From Paraktedonobacter sp039923935 (lineage in GTDB: Bacteria; Chloroflexota; Ktedonobacteria; Ktedonobacterales; Ktedonobacteraceae): a stretch of DNA of 6,044 nt. The notes beneath the pieces were generated by a model that saw only the letters and a list, made by a program, of their open reading frames with translations, was not told the origin of the DNA and did not search any database. The DNA lies in the NCBI GenBank assembly GCA_039923935.1, contig JBDTBU010000297.1, positions 1 through 6,044 on the forward strand, in the 5' to 3' direction. A program made the translations under genes and the position numbers. Within the stretch, counting starts at the first letter, position 1; every line of letters starts with the position of its first letter. Shown piece after piece: positions 1 to 5,904 of the stretch.

Positions 1-1
1 A

Positions 2-67
2 CAAGAGTGGGAAGACCTCCATACTACTGCCACTTTTTTTGCTGTATACGGACAAAAACCTATCTAA
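2..67 (+). CDS. possible 3' end of a convergent gene (partial)
   Basis: The plus-strand frame starting at base 2 runs open from the window edge to a TAA at 65-67. It would encode a 21-residue tail beginning QEWEDLHTTATFF and ending QKPI. The composition looks like ordinary protein, unlike the basic or Cys-rich peptides of the other two plus frames here. The strong hairpin at 89-158 starts 21 bases after the stop, which would suit a convergent gene ending against the exporter operon. Too little is visible to name a family, and chance openness over 66 bases is quite possible. Confidence 0.25.
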   Translation, partial: QEWEDLHTTATFFAVYGQKPI

Positions 68-88
68 ATCGAGAAGTGCGCGAGGCAA

Positions 89-158
89 CAGGGCGCGGAT
101 CAATAGCGTTTAATATACATCAAGCGAAGAGCAGTTGACGCTGTTGATCCGCGCCCTG
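89..158 (-). terminator. large hairpin after the last operon gene; possible bidirectional transcript end
   Basis: Two 20-base arms (89-108 and 139-158) are complementary at 19 positions and enclose a 30-base loop. The one discrepancy pairs T104 with G143. It is a G-U wobble in plus-strand RNA but an A-C mismatch in minus-strand RNA, so the fold is slightly better on the plus strand. The hairpin begins 65 bases after the TAA of the last permease gene. Neither side has a clear U-tract, so it is not a textbook intrinsic terminator. It could be a 3'-end stabilising stem, a factor-assisted terminator between convergent genes, or a copy of a palindromic intergenic repeat. Confidence 0.45.
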
Positions 159-223
159 GGGTGGGGCGGTGGTTCTGTCGGATTTGCACGCAACTCGTTC
201 GCGCATAATAAACCCGACCATGC

Positions 224-1606
224 TTATTTTGCACGCCGGATGGCTGCTATTGGATCAAGGCGTGATGCTCGTATTGCCGGATAAAGGCCAAAGATGAGGC
301 CCACACAGGCTGAAACCGCAAACGGCAAGATAAGAGTTGTCGGTGTGACCACAAGCGGAACACCGCTCCCGCCACCTCCTGCTGCTATTGCTGAGATAAT
401 CACTCCTACCATTAACCAGCCAATGAACAGCCCTAGCAACATACCAATCAAACCACCGATCAGGCATAAGATCAGCGCCTCGATGAGAAACTGGTTACGG
501 ATATCGCTCCGACGCGCTCCCACAGACATGCGAATGCCAATCTCACGTGTGCGTTCCGTCACCGAGACGAGCATGATATTGATAATGCCGATCCCGCCAA
601 CGGTGAGCGAGATGGCCGCAATGCCTGCTAGCAACGTGGCGATGGCTTGCGTGATCTGGCTCGCTTGCTGTAAAAGTTGCACAGAGGTATTTGTGGAGAA
701 GTCATCGGGCGTGCTACGCGCGATAAAGTGCTTTTGCTCAAGGGTCGCGGTGATTTCCTGGACCACCAGATTGACGTTGCTCTGGTCGTCCACTTCCAGA
801 TCAATCTCTCTCAGATAGGGCGAACTTGTGAAACGTATTTGCAGCGCTCTGAACGGAATGAAAATTGAATCATCGCTCGCACCGAAGCCGCTGCCGCCTT
901 TCGGGGCTAAGACGCCTACCACGCGGAAGATTTGTGAGCCAATGCGAATCTGCTGACCAATCGGATTAGTGCCCGTTGTCCCAAAGAGATTTTGCGCTAC
1001 AGTGTCACCAAGCACTGCGACGGGTTCGGCCTCTGCATCTTGCGCGGAACTGAACCATAACCCCTGGGCTACCTGCCAGTCTTCGATGCTCTGGATATCT
1101 GTGCTCGCTCCAACAATGCTTGTGCGCCAATTCTGGTTGCCATACACGACTTGCGTATTCAGTGATAGTTTAGGGCTGATGGCTGTCACATGCGACAGTT
1201 TACCTATGGACTGTAAATCACTGAGTGTAAGCGATGGATGTGCTTGCTTGATGCTTGGCCCACGTACGGTCCTTGACGGAGACCCCTGAACGAGAACCGT
1301 ATTCGAGCCAAGGCCCGCTATCGCACCGCTAAAATACGCCCCTACCCCTTGTGCCAGGGTAATCGCACCAATCACGGCGGCAATGCCAATCACGATGCCC
1401 AGCACTGTCAGGAAAGAGCGCACACGATTTGCCAGGACAGACTCTACAGCGCTCCCAAAATTTGCACCCGCTAAACTCCGTTGGCTGCCTTTACCAACAC
1501 GCATTTCCTGGAGGAGACGCCCCAAAGGAGTCTCTTCTGCTGGTAAAGCCGGAGGTGCTGGTCTGGGTACTACTTGACCCACTTGTGGTCGTGTTGAACT
1601 GCTCAC
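224..1606 (-). CDS. MacB/YknZ-type ABC transporter permease (second of a pair)
   Basis: This 460-residue permease belongs to the MacB/FtsX (LolC/E-like) class, which works by mechanotransmission and not as a classical membrane channel. The order is: a Pro-rich cytoplasmic N-terminus (1-62), TM1 about 64-86, a large external MacB core domain about 87-320, TM2 about 323-347, a cytosolic coupling loop with VTERTREIGIRMSVGAR (349-365), TM3 about 376-405, a Gly-rich external loop (410-415), TM4 about 423-445, and the family's C-terminal SRLDPIAAIR signature. It has no nucleotide-binding domain, so it depends on the ATPase encoded two genes upstream. The start is a GTG at 1606, supported by AAGGAG ten bases upstream and by alignment with its paralogue. 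The preceding permease gene ends 17 bp away, indicating co-transcription. The substrate is not deducible. Family assignment is secure. Confidence 0.93.
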   Translation of the reverse strand: MSSSTRPQVGQVVPRPAPPALPAEETPLGRLLQEMRVGKGSQRSLAGANFGSAVESVLANRVRSFLTVLGIVIGIAAVIGAITLAQGVGAYFSGAIAGLGSNTVLVQGSPSRTVRGPSIKQAHPSLTLSDLQSIGKLSHVTAISPKLSLNTQVVYGNQNWRTSIVGASTDIQSIEDWQVAQGLWFSSAQDAEAEPVAVLGDTVAQNLFGTTGTNPIGQQIRIGSQIFRVVGVLAPKGGSGFGASDDSIFIPFRALQIRFTSSPYLREIDLEVDDQSNVNLVVQEITATLEQKHFIARSTPDDFSTNTSVQLLQQASQITQAIATLLAGIAAISLTVGGIGIINIMLVSVTERTREIGIRMSVGARRSDIRNQFLIEALILCLIGGLIGMLLGLFIGWLMVGVIISAIAAGGGGSGVPLVVTPTTLILPFAVSACVGLIFGLYPAIRASRLDPIAAIRRAK

Positions 1607-1616
1607 TGTTAATAAG

Positions 1617-1622
1617 CTCCTT
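1617..1622 (-). promoter_or_regulatory. Shine-Dalgarno site for the second permease
   Basis: The minus strand reads AAGGAG here, ten bases before the GTG at 1606. The site lies in the 17-bp gap between the two permease genes and overlaps the end of the upstream stop region closely enough for translational coupling. It decides the GTG start, because no ATG is better placed. Confidence 0.7.
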
Positions 1623-1623
1623 G

Positions 1624-2961
1624 CTAGTCATCGGCGCGTATGGCTACGATAGGATCGAGGCGTGCTGCCAGGATGGCCGGGTAAATTCCAAAGACGAGGG
1701 CAATACCCGCTGAAACGGCAAACGGCAAGATAAGTGTGACTGGTGTGACGACAAACGGCAATTGACTGACTCTCGTCACGAGCGATCCAATCAGCAAACC
1801 CAGACCCAGGCCGACCACACCGCCAACCAAGCATAACACGAGCGCCTCGATCATAAATTGGTTGAGGATATCACGCCGTCGCGCACCGATAGCCATGCGA
1901 ATACCAATTTCCCAGGTGCGTTCCGTGACCGAAACGAGCATAATATTCATAATGCCGATGCCTCCAACCGTCAGCGAGATAGCGGCAATGCCTACGAGCA
2001 GAAACGTTAAAATCTGCGTGAACTGCCCCACTCTTTGCAAAATCTGCGTAAAGGTCTGGATCGTGAAGTCATCTGCATTGACGTTCTGGATATGATGGTT
2101 TTGTTGCAAGGTAGCGCTAATTGCCGATGCTGCCTGAGTAACATTTTCCGCACTATCAGCTTGGACCAGGATTTGATCGATATTCGGCGTATTCTTCAGG
2201 CGGATTTGCGCGGCACTGACTGGGATGATAACCACATCGTCCTGGGCGAAGCTGCCCCCTTGCGGTGCTAATACCCCTACGACGCGGAAAATTTGGTTGC
2301 GGATGCGGATATTCTGGCCGATGGGGTTGCTGCCTGAAGCATCGAAGAGGCTATGCCAGACAGTATCGCCGAGCAACGCGACGGGTGTACCATTGGCCTG
2401 ATCGTCCGCGCTGAACCAGGAACCTTGCGCGAGCTGCCAGTTTTGCATCGCTTGCAGGCTTGTGGTTGCTCCTTCGATCTGAGTGGTCCAGTGCTGGTTT
2501 CCATAAACCACCTGGCTGCTCGTCACGATGAGGGGGCTGACGCCTACCACATGTGGCAGCGGCGCGAGCGATTGGGCATCCTGCAAGGTGAGTGAACTGC
2601 TCGTACCAGTCCCTTGGGAAACGCCGCCACCCTTGGCTGCACCGGGGGAGACGATAATAGTATTGCCTAGCCCGGATATCTGGTTACTGACCTGCGCGTT
2701 CGCACCTTGTGTCAGCGTGAGCGCGGCGATTACGGCTGCTACGCCAACAAAGATACCCAATGCGGTCAAAAATGAACGCATACGGTTCATCCAGAGAGCT
2801 TCTACTGCGCTCTCAAAATTTGCAGAAACCATGCTGACCGAGCGTTGTCCACGTTGCCGCTCGCGCAATTCCACCAGCATGCTCGCCAAGGGCGTATGCT
2901 GGGCTTGTTCTGACGGGATTAGCTCTGCTGGTAGTTCTGACGATTGTGTTGTACGACTCAC
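1624..2961 (-). CDS. MacB/YknZ-type ABC transporter permease (first of a pair)
   Basis: This 445-residue permease is homologous along its whole length to the next gene in the operon. It has a cytoplasmic N-terminus (1-61), TM1 about 63-85, an external MacB core domain about 86-316, TM2 about 319-344, a coupling loop containing VTERTWEIGIRMAIGARRRDIL (345-366), TM3 about 372-396, TM4 about 408-430, and the C-terminal ARLDPIVAIR signature. The usual Arg of the TERTREIGIR motif is Trp350. It lacks an ATPase domain and must pair with the ATPase encoded just upstream. The start is GTG at 2961, overlapping the ATPase stop as GTGA, with a strong GGAGGAG five bases upstream. In a hand alignment, 52 of 66 positions from the end of the external domain into TM3 match the second permease, while the external domains differ much more. 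The pair may form a heterodimer (inference). Confidence 0.93.
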   Translation of the reverse strand: MSRTTQSSELPAELIPSEQAQHTPLASMLVELRERQRGQRSVSMVSANFESAVEALWMNRMRSFLTALGIFVGVAAVIAALTLTQGANAQVSNQISGLGNTIIVSPGAAKGGGVSQGTGTSSSLTLQDAQSLAPLPHVVGVSPLIVTSSQVVYGNQHWTTQIEGATTSLQAMQNWQLAQGSWFSADDQANGTPVALLGDTVWHSLFDASGSNPIGQNIRIRNQIFRVVGVLAPQGGSFAQDDVVIIPVSAAQIRLKNTPNIDQILVQADSAENVTQAASAISATLQQNHHIQNVNADDFTIQTFTQILQRVGQFTQILTFLLVGIAAISLTVGGIGIMNIMLVSVTERTWEIGIRMAIGARRRDILNQFMIEALVLCLVGGVVGLGLGLLIGSLVTRVSQLPFVVTPVTLILPFAVSAGIALVFGIYPAILAARLDPIVAIRADD

Positions 2962-3764
2962 CCTGGCTCCTCCTCAACCACTGTTGTGCTCTCAGTTGGA
3001 GATGTGTCTTGTCTGGTTAACGCCTCCCATTCTTGCTGAGCCGAGCGCGGGACAAGCACCGGTTCATCACGGACAATTTGACCATCCAAAAACCCCACCT
3101 GGCGCTTGGCATACGCTGCGATATTCGCGTCATGCGTGACAAGCACGATAGTCAGTCCTTGCTCGTTCAAGGCTTGCAAGACGCCCATAATCTCTATGCT
3201 GGTGTGACTATCCAGGTTGCCGGTGGGTTCGTCTGCCAGCAGCAACGACGGCCCGTTGACAAGGGCGCGTGCAATGGCGACACGCTGCTGTTGGCCCCCG
3301 GAAAGTTCCGAAGGCTTGTGGTCCAGACGCCCACCTAGTCCGACGAGGTGCAAGACCTTGCGGGCACGGCGCTCGCGTTCACGTCGAGGCAGGCCCGCGT
3401 ATACCATCGGCAGAGCCACATTTCTGACGGCAGTTGCTCGGCCAAGCAAGTTAAAGCCCTGAAAGACAAAGCCAAGTAACTGGTTGCGCATGCGAGCAAG
3501 CTGATCGTTTGATAAGCTGCTGACCAGCTTGCCTGCTAACCAATATTCGCCCGATGTTGGACGGTCCAGGCAACCCAGCAGGTTCATAAAGGTTGATTTA
3601 CCCGAACCCGATGGTCCCATAATCGCCACAAATTCGCCGGGATAGACCTCTAATGAGACGCCGCGCAACGCTTGCACACGTGTTTTCCCACCCAGAACAT
3701 AGGTCTTTATCAGGTCGCGCACAACAATATCTGGCGCAGATGTACCAGGAACAGTGATAGCCAT
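2958..3764 (-). CDS. MacB/LolD/YknY-type ABC transporter ATPase
   Basis: This 268-residue cytoplasmic ATPase hydrolyses ATP to drive the two permeases. All motifs are intact: Walker A GPSGSGKST (50-58), Q-loop Gln102 in FVFQGFNLL, signature LSGGQQQR (154-161), Walker B LLLADEP (174-180) with catalytic Glu179, D-loop GNLD (182-185) and switch His211. The GxNLL-type Q-loop and the ADEPTGNLD string are typical of the MJ0796/LolD/FtsE clade that serves MacB-like permeases. A tail of about 35 residues beyond the usual length, rich in Thr/Ser/Glu, ends in EEEPG; its DNA doubles as the ribosome-binding site of the next gene. The ATG at 3764 is preceded by GAGGA nine bases upstream. It lies 133 bp downstream of the adaptor gene, with no separate promoter that I can support. 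Confidence 0.96.
   Translation of the reverse strand: MAITVPGTSAPDIVVRDLIKTYVLGGKTRVQALRGVSLEVYPGEFVAIMGPSGSGKSTFMNLLGCLDRPTSGEYWLAGKLVSSLSNDQLARMRNQLLGFVFQGFNLLGRATAVRNVALPMVYAGLPRRERERRARKVLHLVGLGGRLDHKPSELSGGQQQRVAIARALVNGPSLLLADEPTGNLDSHTSIEIMGVLQALNEQGLTIVLVTHDANIAAYAKRQVGFLDGQIVRDEPVLVPRSAQQEWEALTRQDTSPTESTTVVEEEPG
2967..2975 (-). promoter_or_regulatory. Shine-Dalgarno site for the first permease, embedded in the ATPase gene
   Basis: The minus strand reads GAGGAGGAG, the codons for three consecutive Glu near the ATPase C-terminus. It ends five bases before the GTG start at 2961. Together with the 4-bp GTGA start/stop overlap, this is a classic arrangement for translational coupling, which would keep ATPase and permease output in proportion. 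Confidence 0.75.
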
Positions 3765-3773
3765 ACAAACAAT

Positions 3774-3778
3774 TCCTC
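3774..3778 (-). promoter_or_regulatory. Shine-Dalgarno site for the ATPase gene
   Basis: The minus strand reads GAGGA, nine bases before the ATG at 3764. It supports that start over internal alternatives. It lies just outside the repeat that fills the rest of the spacer. Confidence 0.7.
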
Positions 3779-3814
3779 AATCTCAAATCAATACACGAAA
3801 CCCTGGAGCTGAAT

Positions 3815-3907
3815 ACCCGCATGTAGAGCCAGCGCTCGCCTCCGGCTCGTTCCCCATCGCTCGTTCTATGCCCCATGCACCCGTATGTAGAGCCGGTTCA
3901 TGCCCCC
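3815..3907. repeat. imperfect tandem intergenic repeat between adaptor and ATPase genes
   Basis: ACCCGCATGTAGAGCC (3815-3830) recurs as ACCCGTATGTAGAGCC (3879-3894), with 15 of 16 bases identical and starts 64 bases apart. A second shared block, GTTCTATGCCCC (3863-3874) and GTTCATGCCCCC (3896-3907), follows each. The two copies therefore share both ends, one short (about 29 bases) and one long (about 60 bases), the long one carrying an extra middle. That middle includes a GAGCC/GGCTC inverted pair (3826-3830, 3844-3848) around an AGCGCT palindrome. The repeat begins inside the last codons of the adaptor gene. It looks like a mobile or proliferating intergenic element. Whether it occurs elsewhere in the genome cannot be seen here. 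Confidence 0.65.
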
Positions 3908-5679
3908 GCTGAATTTGTTCCTGCAATAAACGTGTCACCGAGCGAGAGACCTTGCAAGACTTCATAGGACGATCCGTCGGTCAAGCCTAATACTACTGCT
4001 TTCACAACAAACTGCTGCCCTGACTTCTCAATCACAAACGCGGGAATCGGGCCTTCCGACACAAGCTCAGGAGTCGAAGCTTCAAGCTTGTTGAGCATCT
4101 GGCGGGCCTGGTTCAGCGCGGATGTTGCGTCCCGTGAGCTAATGAGTTGAGGTGCGCTGCTTGTGCTAATGCCGCTGCTAGCTAGACGTGCGAAATTCAC
4201 CGCATTCACCGGAATTTGCAGAACATTCGTGTGTTGAATGGCGTTAATCGTCACGTTGGCCGTCATGCTGGGGAGCAGGTGTGCGCCCTTCAAGCTCTGT
4301 GGATCAACCTCGATACTCACTGGATAGGTCACGACGTTTGAAATGAGTTGTCCAATTGGCGGGATGGCGCTGACCGTACCGGTGAACTGCTGGCTACTAT
4401 AGGCATCAACGGTGAACGACGCGGTTTCCCCCACCTGCAAATGTGCGGTATCAGCTTCGTTCACATTGGCCTGCACCTGCAACGCTGACAGGTCAACGAT
4501 CTGGATGAACGCGCCACCAGCCGTCGTACCCGCCGTACTGCCAGTCGCGGAAGCGCCGGGTGTGCCACCAACCGTCCCATTGATGATTGTCACGGTTCCA
4601 TCATGTGGGGCTGTAAGAGTGGCATTATTCAAGTTATCCTGTGCTTGAACCAGTTGTGCCTGGGCACTGTTTAACTGTGATTGTGCTGTGGTAATCTGAC
4701 CCTGCCCTGAATTCCCACTCACGCTTATGCCAGCCCGTGCTGTATTGAGCTGGCTCTGGGCTGCGTTAACTTGGTTTTGAGCGGCAGTGTTGTTAGTAGC
4801 CCCGTTGGCCTTGGCCTGGGCTAGCGTAGCCTGAGCCGTATTTACCTGCGCCTGAGCTGTTGCAATGCTGGTATTGGCCTGCGCTACACTCTGATTAAAC
4901 GCGTCCAAAGCCTGCTGACAGGTAGGGGTGAGCGGAGTCGGACACTGCTGATTCGCTCCCTTTATAGTGGTATAGGTGTCATTTGCCGACTGGATCTGTG
5001 CATTGGCCGTATTCGTCACTTGTGTCAGGTTCGTTTGCGCGTTCGTAAGGGCGGTTTGTGCGGAGTCTATGTTCGTTTGCGATTGAGCTTGCACCTGGCT
5101 CTGGTTCGTTTTTGCATCGTTGAGTGCAGTTTGTGCCGCGTTCACATTCGCATTGGACTGGCCCTGGGAACTGCCCGCCGAGGCTGTAGCGGTATTCAGG
5201 GCGGCTTGTGCGTTGCTGACGGCTGTCTGGGCTTGGTTGACAGCATCCTGAAGCAGTGTCGTATCGAGCTGAGCAAGTACTTGGCCCTGGGTGACTTTCT
5301 GCCCAATCTTGACAGCAATGGCATCGATTTTGCCGCCCTGACCGCTAAATATCAGATTATATGTTCCGCTCTGCACAGGTCCAGTAGCACTGACGGTGAT
5401 TGTCAGATTGCCCTGTGTGACCTGTTGAGATTGGTACGTCACGCGTGGCCTGCGGTGGGTTACGTTGAAGACAAAGCCGCCCAGCAAGACGACGAGCAAA
5501 ATCACCACGATAATGCTTATCCCCTTGCGCCGTCTCCACCAGGGTGTGAGCGAGCCACCGTAAGCGTCATCAGCCGCGCCATGCTCGTTAAAAACAGGCA
5601 AATTGAGCAATTGATGCGAGGGTGGCTGCGTAAAAATCTGATCCGTTGTACTGGTTGTACTTCCTTGTTCCTGTGACAT
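3898..5679 (-). CDS. MacA/YknX-like membrane-fusion (HlyD-family) adaptor protein
   Basis: This 593-residue periplasmic/extracellular adaptor is the first gene of the operon. It has a cytoplasmic N-terminus (1-50, ending WWRRRK), a single membrane anchor about 53-73 (not a lipoprotein; no lipobox Cys), a first lipoyl half-motif about 112-139 (GGKIDAIAVKIGQKVTQGQ), a very long Ala/Gln/Asn/Thr-rich coiled-coil hairpin about 140-352, a second lipoyl half (LTAPHDGTV, 355-363), a beta-barrel about 397-480 and a C-terminal membrane-proximal domain to 593. The only two cysteines, 246 and 254 in CPTPLTPTC, sit at the midpoint of the hairpin, where its tip should be. Extra low-complexity segments occur at 371-389 (Gly/Thr/Ala/Ser) and about 498-540. 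MacA proteins are about 370 residues, so this one is far longer. The ATG at 5679 follows AGGAG by 11 bases. Its role is to couple substrate capture to the permease; the partner outside the membrane, if any, is unknown. Confidence 0.92.
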   Translation of the reverse strand: MSQEQGSTTSTTDQIFTQPPSHQLLNLPVFNEHGAADDAYGGSLTPWWRRRKGISIIVVILLVVLLGGFVFNVTHRRPRVTYQSQQVTQGNLTITVSATGPVQSGTYNLIFSGQGGKIDAIAVKIGQKVTQGQVLAQLDTTLLQDAVNQAQTAVSNAQAALNTATASAGSSQGQSNANVNAAQTALNDAKTNQSQVQAQSQTNIDSAQTALTNAQTNLTQVTNTANAQIQSANDTYTTIKGANQQCPTPLTPTCQQALDAFNQSVAQANTSIATAQAQVNTAQATLAQAKANGATNNTAAQNQVNAAQSQLNTARAGISVSGNSGQGQITTAQSQLNSAQAQLVQAQDNLNNATLTAPHDGTVTIINGTVGGTPGASATGSTAGTTAGGAFIQIVDLSALQVQANVNEADTAHLQVGETASFTVDAYSSQQFTGTVSAIPPIGQLISNVVTYPVSIEVDPQSLKGAHLLPSMTANVTINAIQHTNVLQIPVNAVNFARLASSGISTSSAPQLISSRDATSALNQARQMLNKLEASTPELVSEGPIPAFVIEKSGQQFVVKAVVLGLTDGSSYEVLQGLSLGDTFIAGTNSAGA

Positions 5680-5690
5680 ACAGAGACGTT

Positions 5691-5695
5691 CTCCT
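5691..5695 (-). promoter_or_regulatory. Shine-Dalgarno site for the adaptor gene
   Basis: The minus strand reads AGGAG, eleven bases before the ATG at 5679. The spacing is slightly long but acceptable. No better site or in-frame start lies upstream in the leader. Confidence 0.6.
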
Positions 5696-5771
5696 ATGAT
5701 CTATTTTTATACATCAGGACATTCTAAGATGTTCTGCCTGCGTTGCATGTTTTAAAAGAATATAAATACGT

Positions 5772-5804
5772 CATTGCTAGTATACTGCTAATTGTCTAGC
5801 AATG
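5772..5804. promoter_or_regulatory. probable repressor operator overlapping the operon promoter
   Basis: CATTGCTAG (5772-5780) and CTAGCAATG (5796-5804) form a perfect 9-bp inverted repeat with a 15-bp spacer. A third TGCTA lies inside the spacer (5786-5790). The three TGCTA/TAGCA cores (5775-5779, 5786-5790, 5797-5801) are spaced exactly 11 bp centre to centre, the first two direct and the third inverted. The element covers the -10, the spacer, the edge of the -35 and the likely start site. This is where a TetR- or MarR-type repressor would block RNA polymerase. No regulator gene is in the window, so the protein family is an inference. Confidence 0.55.
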
Positions 5805-5808
5805 CCAA
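5779..5808 (-). promoter_or_regulatory. sigma-70-type promoter of the exporter operon
   Basis: On the minus strand a -35 TTGGCA (5803-5808) and a -10 TATACT (5779-5784) each match consensus at five of six positions, with an 18-base spacer. Transcription would start near 5771-5772 and give a leader of about 92 nt before the adaptor ATG. No competing promoter of this quality is visible in the leader or in the adaptor-ATPase spacer, so this probably drives all four genes. Confidence 0.65.
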
Positions 5809-5818
5809 GAGCAAATGT

Positions 5819-5904
5819 AAAAAGGCTCTCCATCCCCAGCACTACGAGATCTTACAGAGACCGGGCTTGAAAGCTTGCGCATTCATGCCGGGGATGAAAA
5901 GGCC
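5819..5904 (-). terminator. intrinsic terminator of an upstream minus-strand transcript
   Basis: Arms CATCCCCAGC (5831-5840) and GCCGGGGATG (5887-5896) pair over 10 bp; the single discrepancy (5838/5889) is a U-G wobble in minus-strand RNA. After a short internal loop the stem continues as GGC/GCC (5824-5826 with 5902-5904). The minus strand then reads TTTTT (5819-5823). The 46-base loop is large for an intrinsic terminator. Stem, wobble polarity and U-tract all point to the minus strand, so it would end a transcript entering from beyond 6044 and insulate the exporter promoter, whose -35 begins about 10 bp further on. Confidence 0.5.

Noticed and set aside
3..40. Weak plus-strand stem (AAGAGTGG with CCACTTTT) running into seven T's
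   Set aside because: The stem is short and AU-rich with a 19-base loop, and it would lie inside the more plausible coding tail ending at 67. Not strong enough to call a terminator.
3..110. Plus-strand frame containing KSGKTS, resembling part of a Walker A motif
   Set aside because: The rest of the P-loop context and any flanking ATPase motifs are missing. The peptide is basic and unstructured-looking, so this is chance.
120..221. 33-codon minus-strand open frame right after the last permease gene
   Set aside because: It has no Shine-Dalgarno site, ends inside the hairpin loop, and its composition is not protein-like.
183..236. TTTGCACGC present twice, 45 bp apart
   Set aside because: A nine-base direct repeat, one copy within the permease's last codons, with no extended similarity around it; likely chance.
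5020..5676. 218-codon plus-strand open frame opposite the start of the adaptor gene
   Set aside because: It is a shadow of the coiled-coil coding region, rich in Leu/Cys/Arg with no family character. The minus-strand protein has clear adaptor domains and its own promoter and ribosome-binding site.
5711..5750. Several ACAT/ATGT words in the leader, including ACAT-N6-ATGT at 5719-5732, as PadR-like boxes
   Set aside because: The words are only four bases, the spacing differs from the usual PadR arrangement, and they lie downstream of the start site. Too weak next to the 9-bp operator.
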